Source of the DNA: Candidatus Hydrogenedentota bacterium
GTDB lineage: Bacteria > Hydrogenedentota > Hydrogenedentia > Hydrogenedentales > CAITNO01
Assembly: GCA_903902895.1 (NCBI GenBank)
Contig: CAIUWO010000981.1
Location: 1 to 33,223, forward strand
Reading direction: 5' to 3'
DNA length: 33,223 bases
Position 1 is the first letter of the stretch. Each line of letters starts with the position of its first letter. The notes beneath the pieces are model-generated. The model saw only the letters and a list, made by a program, of their open reading frames with translations, was not told where the DNA came from and searched no databases. Of the stretch, positions 7,985 through 16,137 are shown piece by piece. The position numbers were made by a program, and so were the translations under genes.

Positions 7985-8917
7985 TCACGCATGGGGGTGT
8001 GCGTCGCGGTAGACCTGGCGCAGCCGCTCAATGCTCACGTGGGTGTAAATCTGGGTGCTCGACAGGCTTTCGTGGCCCAGCAGCTCCTGCACCACGCGCA
8101 GGTCGGCCCCCGCGTCGAGCATGTGCGTGGCGAAGGTGTGGCGCAGCGTGTGGGGCGACACCTCGCGGCGCAGGGGCATCACCTGCAGGACATAGCGCTC
8201 GACGATGCGCTGCACGCTGCGCGTGGTGAGCGGGCCGCCGCGCGCGTTGACGAAAACGATCCGGTGCCCGGGCTGGCCGAACCCGCCGCGCACGGCAAGG
8301 TAGTCCTCCAGGGCGCGGGCCGCGAGCGACCCCAGCGGCACGAGCCGCTCCTTCCTGCGCTTGCCCAGCACGCGCAGCATGCCGTGGGCCAGGTCCATGT
8401 CCTCAATGCGCAGCCCGGCCAGCTCAGCGGCGCGGATGCCCGTCGAATACAGGGTTTCGAGCAGCGCCCGGTCGCGCAGCCCCGGCGGTTCCGACAGGTC
8501 CGGCGCCTCCACCAGCGCCGTCACCTCGGGAATCGTCAGCACCTCCGGCAGGTCCCTCGCCAGCTTCGGCGAGCGCACGCCCATCGCCGGGTTCGCGTCC
8601 ATGCGGCCGGTGCGGGTGAAGAACTTGTAGGCCGCGCGGATGGCGGCGAGCTTGCGCGCCGAAGTCCGCGGCGATCCGCCCGCCGTCTGCACATGCGCGA
8701 GAAAGGCACGGACCTTTTCCCTGTCGGCGGCGCGCATCGCGTCAAGCGACGCGGGCGGGCGCGCCTCGCCGTCCTCCCGGCGCAGCGCGGCCGGGCCGTT
8801 TTCCAAAAAGTCGCAGAACTGCTGCAGGTCGAGCATGTACGCGCGCAGCGTGTGCCGCGAACAGTTGCGCTCCACCTTCAGGTGGTTGAGAAACTGCAGG
8901 ACATCAATGGTGGACAT
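7985..8917 (-). CDS. xerC: Tyrosine recombinase XerC/XerD type
   Basis: This is a site-specific tyrosine recombinase of about 310 residues, the standard size for the Xer proteins that resolve chromosome dimers at dif during division. The N-terminal SAM-like domain reads [19 protein letters not shown]. In the 314-residue form (TTG start at 8929), the catalytic residues are Arg166 (STGIRAAEL), Lys190 or Lys193 (LGKRRKER), His260 and Arg263 ([12 protein letters not shown]), His286 (LLGHESLSS) and nucleophile Tyr295 (TQIYTHV). The complete set indicates an active enzyme. I chose ATG 8917 over the TTG at 8929; neither has a good ribosome site. XerC rather than XerD, or a mobile-element integrase, is inferred from length and the lack of element genes nearby. 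The downstream neighbour apbE converges on it. Confidence 0.88.
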   Translation of the reverse strand: MSTIDVLQFLNHLKVERNCSRHTLRAYMLDLQQFCDFLENGPAALRREDGEARPPASLDAMRAADREKVRAFLAHVQTAGGSPRTSARKLAAIRAAYKFFTRTGRMDANPAMGVRSPKLARDLPEVLTIPEVTALVEAPDLSEPPGLRDRALLETLYSTGIRAAELAGLRIEDMDLAHGMLRVLGKRRKERLVPLGSLAARALEDYLAVRGGFGQPGHRIVFVNARGGPLTTRSVQRIVERYVLQVMPLRREVSPHTLRHTFATHMLDAGADLRVVQELLGHESLSSTQIYTHVSIERLRQVYRDAHPHA

Positions 8918-9044
8918 GGCAGGGCGCAATTCGTACGGTTATGCAAGCATCACCAAACGACACAGCCGCGCCGTCTGGGCGGGCGACCCGGATAATTCTT
9001 GCAGGCTTTTGTAGTGGGTCATGAATAAGGCAACAACCGAGAGT

Positions 9045-9140
9045 CCGTCATTGCGAGCGAAGCGAAGCAATCTCCTGCGCCCACAGCCTGACGCGGGCAG
9101 GAGATTGCCGCGTCGGACTGCGTCCTCCTCGCAATGACGG
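9045..9140. repeat. Dispersed palindromic repeat, copy A
   Basis: The element is bounded by a perfect 13-bp inverted repeat, CCGTCATTGCGAG and CTCGCAATGACGG. A second internal inverted pair lies inside it: GCAATCTCCTGC at 9067-9078 and GCAGGAGATTGC at 9097-9108. The left arm contains GCGAAGCGAAGC and the right arm CGCGTCGGACTGCGTCCTCC. It lies between the xerC start and the next gene's stop. Copies B (14476-14584, inverted) and C (18371-18479, same orientation) share the ends and inner arms. It is non-coding and could fold as one long hairpin in RNA. Confidence 0.85.
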
Positions 9141-9196
9141 CATTCCTTTGGCGCTGGCGGCTCAAACATAAGACTCAATCAGGAGGACTCACAACA

Positions 9197-10219
9197 CTAG
9201 CCCTGCGGCCGGTACGCGGTGTCTTCGGGTGACGCTTCGGAAGAGGCCTCCTGGGCCTCTTCAGGCGCCGCCACGGCCAGCGGAATGTCCTCGACGACAG
9301 GCTCGGCGGCCGCCTCGGGCTCCCATGGGGCGGCCGTCGGTTCCGCCATCGCAACCGCTGCCGCGGGCTCCGGGTCGGCCGTCGGTTCCGCCATTGCAAC
9401 CGGTGCCGCGGGCTCCGGGAGGGCCGCCGTTGGCTCCTCGATGCTGATCGGGGCCAGCAGCGGCCGCGTTTCCGGCTCCGGCTCAAGCGCTGGCGCTACC
9501 GCCTGCACCTCCTCCAGGACAACCGGCGCCGCGGGCTCCGGGTCGGTGGTTTTCAAATCTTCCATCGTGACGGAGGATATGGGCGGGTGCGCCACCGCCA
9601 CTTCCAGAGTGGTGCTTTCCTGCTCCGCGCGGGACTCCATCTCGTCGTGCAAACGCCGGGCCGTCGCCCGCGCGTCCACATGCACCCCCCGGATGACAAG
9701 CTGCACCGTGGCCAGGTCCTCAAGGCCCATGGACTTGCCCACCGCCTCGGAGATGCACGCGGACACCAGGTTTGCCGTTTTGCGCAGCCCATGCTCGGAG
9801 CAGTTCTGCAGCGTGACCTCAGCCCGCACCTGCACCCGCCGCCCATCCTTCTCCGGCTTGACACGCACGCGCGCGCGGCGCACGTCGGGCAGGCTGTAAA
9901 TCACCTTCGCAAGCGTCTTCTGGATGGGTCCAAGCTCGATGACAACCTCGCTGCGGTCGCCGCGAAACGAGATGGTTCCCGCGCCCCGGCGTCTCGCTGG
10001 AAGCAGCCCCGTAAGGCCCAGCAGGGCGAAGGAAACGCCCGCGACGGCGCCCACAAGCCGCCAGTCGATGACCCCGCCTTCAACAGGCGCGGCCGCCAGG
10101 TCAGGCAGCCGGTACAGCATGCCCATCACGGTCCCGGTGGGATCCATCACCGCCGCCGCAAGTAGCAGTCCCGCCAGAAGAACCAGCAGACTCAACAGTT
10201 TAAGTGCCAGCGTTCGCAT
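9197..10219 (-). CDS. AmaP/Asp23-like membrane protein with repeat tail
   Basis: The 340-residue product has two N-terminal hydrophobic segments (LKLLSLLVLLAGLLLAAAV and LVGAVAGVSFALLGLTGLL). A folded region of about 120 residues follows, opening GTISFRGDRSEVVIELGPI and containing VRRARVRVKPEKDGRRVQVR. This resembles AmaP, the membrane anchor of the alkaline-shock protein Asp23, whose domain is related. The last ~130 residues are a low-complexity Ala/Glu/Pro tail with near-identical 15-residue units such as EPAAPVAMAEPTA, probably extended into the cytoplasm. The role in envelope stress is inferred from distant family likeness only. The start at 10219 has AAAGGAAG just upstream; an earlier in-frame ATG at 10234 lacks this. 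The gene is transcribed divergently from the TPR gene. Confidence 0.65.
   Translation of the reverse strand: MRTLALKLLSLLVLLAGLLLAAAVMDPTGTVMGMLYRLPDLAAAPVEGGVIDWRLVGAVAGVSFALLGLTGLLPARRRGAGTISFRGDRSEVVIELGPIQKTLAKVIYSLPDVRRARVRVKPEKDGRRVQVRAEVTLQNCSEHGLRKTANLVSACISEAVGKSMGLEDLATVQLVIRGVHVDARATARRLHDEMESRAEQESTTLEVAVAHPPISSVTMEDLKTTDPEPAAPVVLEEVQAVAPALEPEPETRPLLAPISIEEPTAALPEPAAPVAMAEPTADPEPAAAVAMAEPTAAPWEPEAAAEPVVEDIPLAVAAPEEAQEASSEASPEDTAYRPQG
9332..9421. repeat. 45-bp tandem repeat inside the AmaP-like gene
   Basis: Two consecutive 45-bp units begin GGCCGTCGGTTCCGCC at 9332 and 9377 and differ at only a few positions. A degenerate third unit follows from 9422, and a related piece lies near 9519-9545. 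They encode the Pro/Ala-rich 15-residue repeats of the C-terminal tail. Such units expand and contract easily by slippage. Confidence 0.75.
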
Positions 10220-10560
10220 TATTCTTCCTTTCATGGCCGGCGTCCGGCCGGGGACCCCATACTATTGTCTGTCAACGTTATTCATCTTTTCGAAGACAGT
10301 CTTGTCCGGACCATAAGTTGACACGTGGCAATGTGGGGCAGACATTCCTGTCTGCCGCCTTCTCTTCCGTCTTCGGTCTTCCTGGGTTTCGGCTGTCCTG
10401 CTCCAAGCATTCTCTAGTGTAGCAGGTAAGCTCCCAGGTTCCAATGAGATTTTCACGGCCCGCGGGCGCCTGTCCCGCTGGAACGGGTGCGGATCGTTCT
10501 GCATGGTGCGGATGTTATACTTACCGGAGTGACTTGTACCCTAGCAAAAGGTGTTTGATC
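10220..10560. other. Divergent intergenic region with palindromes
   Basis: This 341-bp region lies between the leftward AmaP-like gene and the rightward TPR gene. It holds a perfect stem-loop, GGCAGACA-TTCC-TGTCTGCC, at 10337-10356 with no T-run on either side. It also holds adjacent short palindromes AAGACAGTCTT (10293-10303) and GTCCGGAC (10304-10311). An extended -10 promoter for the TPR gene lies at its right end. No gene is supported here. The stem-loop could be a dispersed repeat or a regulatory hairpin. Confidence 0.45.
10513..10521 (+). promoter_or_regulatory. Candidate extended -10 promoter for the TPR gene
   Basis: TGTTATACT forms an extended -10 (TGn plus TATACT) 39 bp before the ATG at 10561. 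No recognisable -35 hexamer lies at 16-18 bp. The same element type is seen before smpB and carA. Confidence 0.4.
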
Positions 10561-11781
10561 ATGACAAACCGACTGACAATGGCTTTGGGCGTTTTCGCGG
10601 TAATTTTTGCGGTCGCCACCGCGGTGCAGACCTTCCGGCTCTGGGAGGCGAAGGGCGAGGCCAAGGCCCTGCGCACCGCCGCCGCCGGGCCGCAAAAGGA
10701 TGCGCACAAGACGGCCGGCCCGCGTAAGGCGGGCCTGGGCGATGACGACTGGAATCCCATCGCAGGCGGCTCCATAAAAGACAAGGACGGCAAGAATCTG
10801 GCCGACGCCCTGCCTGAAAAGACCGGCGGCGCCATGGCCCCGGACGGAAAGAGCGCCGCGTTGGGCGCTTCCGGAAAGAAAGGGGCCAACGGCAAGCGGA
10901 CGGCGGGAAGCCCCGACGACGCAATAGCCGCCGCGGCGGCGGTCGGCGCCGACGGCAAACCCGTGGACGCCCTGGCCCGGTCGGAGGAACTGGCCCGGTC
11001 CGCCCTGCAGTCCATCAAGGACGGCAATCTCGACCAGGCCCGCACGATGCTCCAGCAGAGCGTCCAGGAAAACCCGAAGAACACCGACGCATGGCGCAAT
11101 CTCGCCTCGGTGGAACGGCAGCTGGGCAACACCCAGGAGGAGCTGGACACGTACGCGCAGTGGATCAAGGAACGGCCCGACGACAAACTGGCGCGGTACA
11201 TGGCGGCCGAGGCCTACGCGCGCAACGGCAATGACAGCCAGGCGCTGGCCTATTTGTCCGATTTCGAGTCGATGAGCACCGACAACCCCCAGTCCTACGC
11301 CATGACGGCCGGCATCTACCAGCAGATGAACATGACCGCCGAGCAGGGCGATGCGCTGCGCCAGTGGGTGTCCGCCGCGCCGACTTCGCCCGACGCGCAC
11401 CGTGTGCTGGGCGATTATTACCAGCGCATGGGACAGGGCGACCAGGCGATCGCGGAATACCAGGAAATGGCCAAGCTGCAGCCAAACACCGCGACGCCCT
11501 ACCTGCAGATGGGAAACGCCTACAGCCAGATGGGGCAGCTTGAAGCCGCGCAGGCGCAGTTTGAAACCGCCGTGAGCGTGCGCCCGAACGATGTGGAGGC
11601 GCTCACGCGCCTGGCCGACATACAGCGGCAGCAGGGCGACCTGCAGGGCGCCACCGCCAATTACCAGCGCGTTGCCACCCTTGAGCCCGGCTCAAACGCC
11701 GGCGTGCAGGCCGCGCGCAACATTCAGTACATCCAGGAGGCGCTGAACATGCAGGCACAGCAGCCGGAACAGCAGCAGTAG
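10561..11781 (+). CDS. Membrane-anchored tetratricopeptide repeat protein
   Basis: The 406-residue product has one N-terminal hydrophobic segment (residues about 5-24, MALGVFAVIFAVATAVQTF), probably an inner-membrane anchor. A low-complexity linker (about 35-140) rich in Gly, Ala and Lys and carrying several DGK triplets follows. The remainder is at least seven TPR-like helical hairpins with the usual spacing: ALQSIKDGNLDQARTMLQQ, AWRNLASVERQLGNTQEEL, AHRVLGDYYQRMGQGDQAI, PYLQMGNAYSQMGQLEAAQ and ALTRLADIQRQQGDLQGAT. The tail is glutamine-rich. TPR arrays mediate protein-protein contacts, but the partner is not evident. ATG 10561 is chosen because it opens the anchor and has AAAGG upstream; the frame extends 39 codons further left without support. 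Confidence 0.85.
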   Translation: MTNRLTMALGVFAVIFAVATAVQTFRLWEAKGEAKALRTAAAGPQKDAHKTAGPRKAGLGDDDWNPIAGGSIKDKDGKNLADALPEKTGGAMAPDGKSAALGASGKKGANGKRTAGSPDDAIAAAAAVGADGKPVDALARSEELARSALQSIKDGNLDQARTMLQQSVQENPKNTDAWRNLASVERQLGNTQEELDTYAQWIKERPDDKLARYMAAEAYARNGNDSQALAYLSDFESMSTDNPQSYAMTAGIYQQMNMTAEQGDALRQWVSAAPTSPDAHRVLGDYYQRMGQGDQAIAEYQEMAKLQPNTATPYLQMGNAYSQMGQLEAAQAQFETAVSVRPNDVEALTRLADIQRQQGDLQGATANYQRVATLEPGSNAGVQAARNIQYIQEALNMQAQQPEQQQ

Positions 11782-12041
11782 CGTCGCAGGCGGCGGCTTT
11801 GAAGACGCGGGAGTCCTTCTCGCCACGACCAGGCCACGCGCCTGCCCCAATCCCCCTTCGAAGGGGCTTGTCCGCCTCTGGCGGGGATGTGGACCACCGC
11901 GCCATAGCTCAACCGCACCTTCCGTACTCCCTGTCTTTGAAGAGAAAACCGGGGGCGTGGTAGTCTAGGCGCATGCCGTAATCACGCCTGCGGACCATCG
12001 GGAGGCCGGGGACCCGCGGGGCGGAGAGGAGCGCCGAAGGG
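11782..12041. other. Intergenic with a 14-bp palindrome
   Basis: No gene is supported. CCCCTTCGAAGGGG at 11853-11866 is a perfect palindrome. It is followed by a GTCC-GCC-TCT-GGC...GGAC nested inverted arrangement. There is no T-run, so a terminator for the TPR gene is possible only in a loose sense. Confidence 0.35.
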
Positions 12042-13331
12042 ATGCACGAGTCACGCAGGGAATTTCTCAGGCAGGCCGGGGCGGCCACCGTGGCCGCGGG
12101 CCTCGCCGCGGGCCGCGCCGCGGGCGCCAATGAAACGATACGCCTGGGCGTCATCGGCACGGGCAACCGCGGCGGGCAGCTAATCGACGCGCTGCGCCCG
12201 CACCAGGACGCCGAAATCGTCGCCCTCTGCGACGTCTATCAGCCGCACCTGGACAAGTGGGCCGCGAAACTCGACGGCAAGCCGAAACTCTTCCAGGATT
12301 TTCGGCAGTTGCTGGAGCAAAAGGATGTGGACGCGGTGGTCATCGCCACGCCCGACCACTGGCACGCCGCGCAGACGATCATGGCCTGCAACGCGGGCAA
12401 GGACGTGTACATCGAAAAGCCGCTCTCGCTGACCATCCACGAGGGCCGCCGCATGGTTGAGGTGGCCCGGGCAACCAACCGGGTCGTGCAGATGGGCATT
12501 CACCGGCGTTCCAGCGGCATGTACGCCAGGCTGGCACAGCAGGTGCGCGAGGGACTCATCGGCAAGGTCACCGTGGCGCGGTGCTACCGCATCGAGAACA
12601 TGTGGCCAAAAGGCATGGGCAGGGGCGCGGATGCCGCGCCGCCGGCCGGCCTGGACTGGAACCTGTGGCTCGGTCCCAGCCCCGAGCGGCCCTACCACGA
12701 CACCATTGCCCCCTACAAGTTCCGCTGGTGGAAGGCCTACAGCTCCCAACTGGGCAACTGGGGCGTCCACTTCATCGATGTCATCCGCTGGATGATGAAC
12801 GAGGAGGCGCCCGAGGCCGTGGCCGCGCTGGGCGGCCGCTTCGCCGTCGATGACGACCGCGACATCCCCGACACAATGGAGGTCACCTGGCAGCTGCCCT
12901 CCGGCGCGCTGGCGCTCTTCGGCCAGTACGAGGCCAGCGGCAATCCGGCCATGAGGCGCGGCTATGTGGAGTTTCGCGGCACCAAGGGCACCCTTTACGT
13001 TGACGACACCGGTTACGAAATCCTGCCGGAAAGCGGCGGCCAGTTCCAGGACAAAAAACCGCGCATGGAGGCCGTCGAAGAGAAGAGCGGCGAGGGCGAC
13101 CTCACGGTGGCGCACCTGCGCAATTTCCTCGACTGCGTGAAGAGCCGCGCCCTGCCCAACGCCGACGTGGAAATCGGCCACCGATCCACCACCTTCTCGC
13201 ACCTGGGCAACATCGCCCTGGCCACCCGCTCCGTCATCGAGTGGGACGGCAAGGCGGAGCGGATCACCAACAACGAGCAGGCCAACAGCCTGCTCCACTA
13301 CGAATACCGCGCGCCCTGGACGCTGGGATAG
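12042..13331 (+). CDS. Tat-exported Gfo/Idh/MocA family oxidoreductase
   Basis: The 429-residue product begins with a twin-arginine signal, SRREFLRQAG (residues 4-13), followed by an Ala-rich hydrophobic stretch, so it should be exported folded. The NAD(P)-binding Rossmann fold follows with GVIGTGNRGG (36-45), then DAVVIATPDHWHA (about 97-109) and the family's EKPLS motif (125-129). The C-terminal half has the Gfo/Idh/MocA alpha/beta domain, including LGNWGVHFIDVIRWMM. Relatives oxidise or reduce sugars, cyclitols or glycosides, and some catalyse redox-neutral glycoside hydrolysis with NAD. The substrate is not evident here. Periplasmic members with Tat signals are common in Planctomycetes-like genomes. 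It is apparently a single gene, with GAGGAG about 11 nt before the ATG. Confidence 0.9.
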   Translation: MHESRREFLRQAGAATVAAGLAAGRAAGANETIRLGVIGTGNRGGQLIDALRPHQDAEIVALCDVYQPHLDKWAAKLDGKPKLFQDFRQLLEQKDVDAVVIATPDHWHAAQTIMACNAGKDVYIEKPLSLTIHEGRRMVEVARATNRVVQMGIHRRSSGMYARLAQQVREGLIGKVTVARCYRIENMWPKGMGRGADAAPPAGLDWNLWLGPSPERPYHDTIAPYKFRWWKAYSSQLGNWGVHFIDVIRWMMNEEAPEAVAALGGRFAVDDDRDIPDTMEVTWQLPSGALALFGQYEASGNPAMRRGYVEFRGTKGTLYVDDTGYEILPESGGQFQDKKPRMEAVEEKSGEGDLTVAHLRNFLDCVKSRALPNADVEIGHRSTTFSHLGNIALATRSVIEWDGKAERITNNEQANSLLHYEYRAPWTLG

Positions 13332-13467
13332 CCTGGCGTGTTCGCGGGAAGGCCGCCGGCGCCGTGGCGCGGTTGGCCGCCCTTCAGGGGGCGCATAGGG
13401 CGCACAATCCTCATGCGTCACCATTGACACAGGGCCCTTGTCCGCCGATTGGGCAATCGCCCGCTTC

Positions 13468-13497
13468 TTGCGTAAATTGACGGAAAACCGCTATAAT
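13468..13497 (+). promoter_or_regulatory. Sigma-70-type promoter for folD
   Basis: TTGCGT (13468-13473) and a perfect TATAAT (13492-13497) are separated by 18 bp. The expected start point is near 13504, giving a leader of about 55 nt before the folD ATG. Confidence 0.65.
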
Positions 13498-13558
13498 TCG
13501 GCCCATTCACAGACCGCTCCACCCGGCGCATCGCGCCTTTCACGGAAGGACACCCCCC

Positions 13559-14452
13559 ATGGCAACACGCAAGACCGGCGCCAAGATTATCGACGGCAAG
13601 AAGGTTGCGGCCGAGATTCTGGCGGAGTTGAAAGTCACCACGGACGAACTGCGCAAGCGGGGCGTGCAGCCCGGTCTGGCGGTGGTGCTGGTCGGCGAGA
13701 ATCCGGCGAGCCAGGTGTATGTGGGCGCCAAGCGCAGAACCTGCGTGGAGCTGGGCATCAAGTCCTTCAGCCACGACCTGCCCGCCAACGCGACGGAAAA
13801 GAAACTGCTCACGCTCATCGCCAAGCTCAACGCCGACCCGCGCGTGCACGGCATTCTGGTGCAGATGCCGCTGCCCAAGCACATCAACGAGCAGCGCGTG
13901 CTCAACGCGATCGACCCGGACAAGGACGTGGACGGGTTCCACCCGATGAACGTGGGGCGCCTGCTCAACGGCGAGGACTGCCTCAAGCCCTGCACGCCCG
14001 CGGGCTGCCAGGAGCTGCTGCTGCGCTCGGGCAACGATCCCAGGGGCAAGCACGTGGTCATCGTGGGCCGCTCGAACATCGTGGGCAAGCCCGTGGCGGC
14101 CATGCTGATGCAGAAGGCGCGCGGCGCCGACGCGACGGTGACGGTGTGCCACTCGCGCACGAAGAACCTGGCGGCCATCACGCGCACGGCCGACATCCTC
14201 ATTGCGGCCATCGGCGTGCCGGAGTTTGTGAAGGCGCGCATGGTGCGGCCCGGCGCGGTGGTGATTGACGTGGGTGTGAACCGCATCGAGGACGCGTCGA
14301 AGAAGAGCGGCTACCGGCTCGTGGGCGATGTGGAGTTCAAGGGCGTTGCAAAGAAGGCCAAGGCCATCACGCCCGTGCCGGGCGGCGTCGGCCCCATGAC
14401 CATCGCCATGCTCATGAAGAACACGATCCAGGCCGCGGCGGCGCGGAAATAG
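13559..14452 (+). CDS. folD: Bifunctional methylenetetrahydrofolate dehydrogenase/cyclohydrolase FolD
   Basis: FolD interconverts 5,10-methylene-, 5,10-methenyl- and 10-formyl-tetrahydrofolate in the cytoplasm, supplying one-carbon units for purines and formyl-Met. The 297-residue length is standard. Visible motifs are VGENPASQVYVGAK with Tyr54 and catalytic Lys58, QMPLP (102-106), DPDKDVDGFHP (119-129), CTPAG (145-149), the dinucleotide-binding GRSNIVGKP (170-178) and TPVPGGVGPMT (271-281). The start follows a GGAAGGA ribosome site at normal distance. It has its own promoter upstream and is followed by repeat copy B, beyond which a radical SAM gene converges. All key residues are present, so it should be active. 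Confidence 0.97.
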   Translation: MATRKTGAKIIDGKKVAAEILAELKVTTDELRKRGVQPGLAVVLVGENPASQVYVGAKRRTCVELGIKSFSHDLPANATEKKLLTLIAKLNADPRVHGILVQMPLPKHINEQRVLNAIDPDKDVDGFHPMNVGRLLNGEDCLKPCTPAGCQELLLRSGNDPRGKHVVIVGRSNIVGKPVAAMLMQKARGADATVTVCHSRTKNLAAITRTADILIAAIGVPEFVKARMVRPGAVVIDVGVNRIEDASKKSGYRLVGDVEFKGVAKKAKAITPVPGGVGPMTIAMLMKNTIQAAAARK

Positions 14453-14475
14453 CCGCCAGCGCGCGCCATTCATGT

Positions 14476-14584
14476 CGTCATTGCGAGGAGGCCAACGGCC
14501 GACGCGGCAATCTCTTGAAACAATGTCGGGCGTGTCATTGGATGAATGCGAGCAAGAGATTGCTTCGCTTCGCTCGCAATGACG
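14476..14584. repeat. Dispersed palindromic repeat, copy B
   Basis: The ends CGTCATTGCGAG and CTCGCAATGACG are perfect inverted repeats. The inner arms GCAATCTCTTG and CAAGAGATTGC also pair. The GAAGCGAAGC-type arm is on the right and the CCAACGGCCGACGCGG arm on the left, so this copy is inverted relative to copies A and C. It lies between the convergent folD and radical SAM genes and could act as a shared bidirectional stem-loop. Confidence 0.85.
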
Positions 14585-14589
14585 TGAGC

Positions 14590-16116
14590 CTACAGGCTCT
14601 GGAACAGGTGCCAGTAGTAGGTGAAGCCGACCTTGAAGTAATTGGGCAGGACGCGCAGGGTCTTGACCCATGAGCCGCCCTGCGAAAGCCGGATCACCAG
14701 CAGGTAGGACAGCGGCGTGAGCACCACGCGGCTGTACCATTTGGCGAACTGGATAATAACCCGCGTTCCCATGGACTTGGGATTCTTCTCGTAACACCGC
14801 ACCAGCCAACGCATCACCGGCGCGTGCATGGTGGTGGCAATCTCCACGAGATCATTGACCGGCCGCTTGTGACGGATCCGGTAGTCCTTGGTCGTCGGGT
14901 CCTCGATCGCGTTGGGATATTCCTTTTCCGCCTTTTCCCGCAGCGCCGTGCCCGAATAGAAGACGAGCGAGAATATCTCGGGGTAGAAGGGCTTGGGCGT
15001 GTCGATGAGCGCGCGCACCGTGTCGAGCTGGTCCTGCTCGGTCTCCCAGGGGTTGTCCAGGATCACATCGTAGAACGCGGCGATTTTGTAGCGGTGAATC
15101 GTCTTGGCCGCCTCCACGAAATGTTTGGGCAGGGACTTGCGGTTGTAAATCTCCTGGCACACACGCTCGCTGCCGCTCTGCAGGCCCAGGCTGATCCAGG
15201 ACAGGCCCGCGTCCTTGAGCAGGCTGAGCCGCTCGTCGGTGATGTAGGTGGGCGTGCTCTTGGCGATGAGCGGGCGGTTGATCCTCGCCTTGTACTCCCG
15301 GCAAAACTCCTTCAAATACTCGATGGGGCAGGCCAGGAAGCAGTCGTCGTGGAAGTTCATGTACTCGACGCCGGGGAAGTCGGCGAGCGCCTGCTCCAAC
15401 TCGCCGATGATGTGGCCCACGCTGCGGCGGCGCACGTTCCAGTTTTTGTAGAGTTTGCGGAACTGGTTGTTGCAGCAGTAGGCGCAGCCAAAGGGGCAGC
15501 CGCGCGACGAAATGGTGATGTAGTTGCGGCCGGCATGCCGCGCAAAGCGGCGGAACAGTTTCTCGTCCAGCGGGGCCACGCCGCTCCTCAAGGCAATGTA
15601 ACTCTCCGGCGCGATACGGCGCAGTATGGGCAGCGAGTCCAAATCCTCAATAAGCGGATAGCACTCGTTCTGCACGTACTTTCCGTCGACACGCCGGCCG
15701 ATATTGGGAATGCCGTCAAAAGGCTGTCGCTGCTCCGCGGCGCGCGCAAGGTCAAGCATGGTGCGCTCACCCTCGCCGACGCAGATGTGGTCCACCACGT
15801 CGAAGCAGGTTTCGGGGTCGCTGGTCGGCTGTATGCCGCCCCAGACCACGGGGATCTCGGGGAACTTTCCCCGGATAAACCGGGTCACGGCGGCCGCATC
15901 GGCGAATTCGAGTGACATAAGGCTGAGCGCCACCAGGCTGGGCCGCGTTTCCGCGATAAACCGTTCCAGGCCGGGGTGAAGCCGGTCCCCGTCGCGGCCG
16001 GCGGTCGGCATGAACAGCAGCTGCGACGCCTGCCCGTTGGCGAGCAGGTAGTGGTGCAGGTGCTTGAGACCGAGGATATCCAGGTCCCGCTGCACCGAGA
16101 TCAGCAAAACGCCCAT
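14590..16116 (-). CDS. B12-binding-domain-type radical SAM protein
   Basis: The 508-residue product belongs to the COG1032-type radical SAM proteins. An N-terminal domain of about 150 residues resembles a cobalamin-binding fold (SLVALSLMSLEFADA, VVWGGIQPTSDPE, ICVGEGE), though no DxHxxG cobalamin-ligand motif is evident. The radical SAM core follows with TISSRGCPFGCAYCCN, whose Cys207, Cys211 and Cys214 fit the CxxxCxxC that holds the 4Fe-4S cluster. A C-terminal region of about 150 residues ends with hydrophobic, aromatic-rich stretches that may contact the membrane. Relatives methylate, cyclise or rearrange unactivated carbons in lipids, pigments and natural products. The gene starts 21 bp after the upstream radical SAM gene, so the pair is an operon. 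The substrate is unknown. Confidence 0.88.
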   Translation of the reverse strand: MGVLLISVQRDLDILGLKHLHHYLLANGQASQLLFMPTAGRDGDRLHPGLERFIAETRPSLVALSLMSLEFADAAAVTRFIRGKFPEIPVVWGGIQPTSDPETCFDVVDHICVGEGERTMLDLARAAEQRQPFDGIPNIGRRVDGKYVQNECYPLIEDLDSLPILRRIAPESYIALRSGVAPLDEKLFRRFARHAGRNYITISSRGCPFGCAYCCNNQFRKLYKNWNVRRRSVGHIIGELEQALADFPGVEYMNFHDDCFLACPIEYLKEFCREYKARINRPLIAKSTPTYITDERLSLLKDAGLSWISLGLQSGSERVCQEIYNRKSLPKHFVEAAKTIHRYKIAAFYDVILDNPWETEQDQLDTVRALIDTPKPFYPEIFSLVFYSGTALREKAEKEYPNAIEDPTTKDYRIRHKRPVNDLVEIATTMHAPVMRWLVRCYEKNPKSMGTRVIIQFAKWYSRVVLTPLSYLLVIRLSQGGSWVKTLRVLPNYFKVGFTYYWHLFQSL

Positions 16117-16137
16117 GAAGTATGCTCCAGCGGCCCG

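Noticed and set aside
9332-9421. 45-bp repeats considered as a CRISPR array
   Set aside because: The units are directly tandem without spacers and encode in-frame Pro/Ala repeats of a protein.
10337-10356. Stem-loop GGCAGACA-TTCC-TGTCTGCC as a terminator
   Set aside because: There is no T-run on either side and it lies upstream of both divergent genes, so a repeat or regulatory hairpin is more likely.
12180-13430. A 416-codon minus-strand frame
   Set aside because: It is antisense to the Gfo/Idh/MocA gene and has a composition typical of GC-rich shadows.
13418-14809. A 463-codon minus-strand frame across folD and repeat B
   Set aside because: It runs antisense through folD and through the palindromic repeat, and has no recognisable domain.
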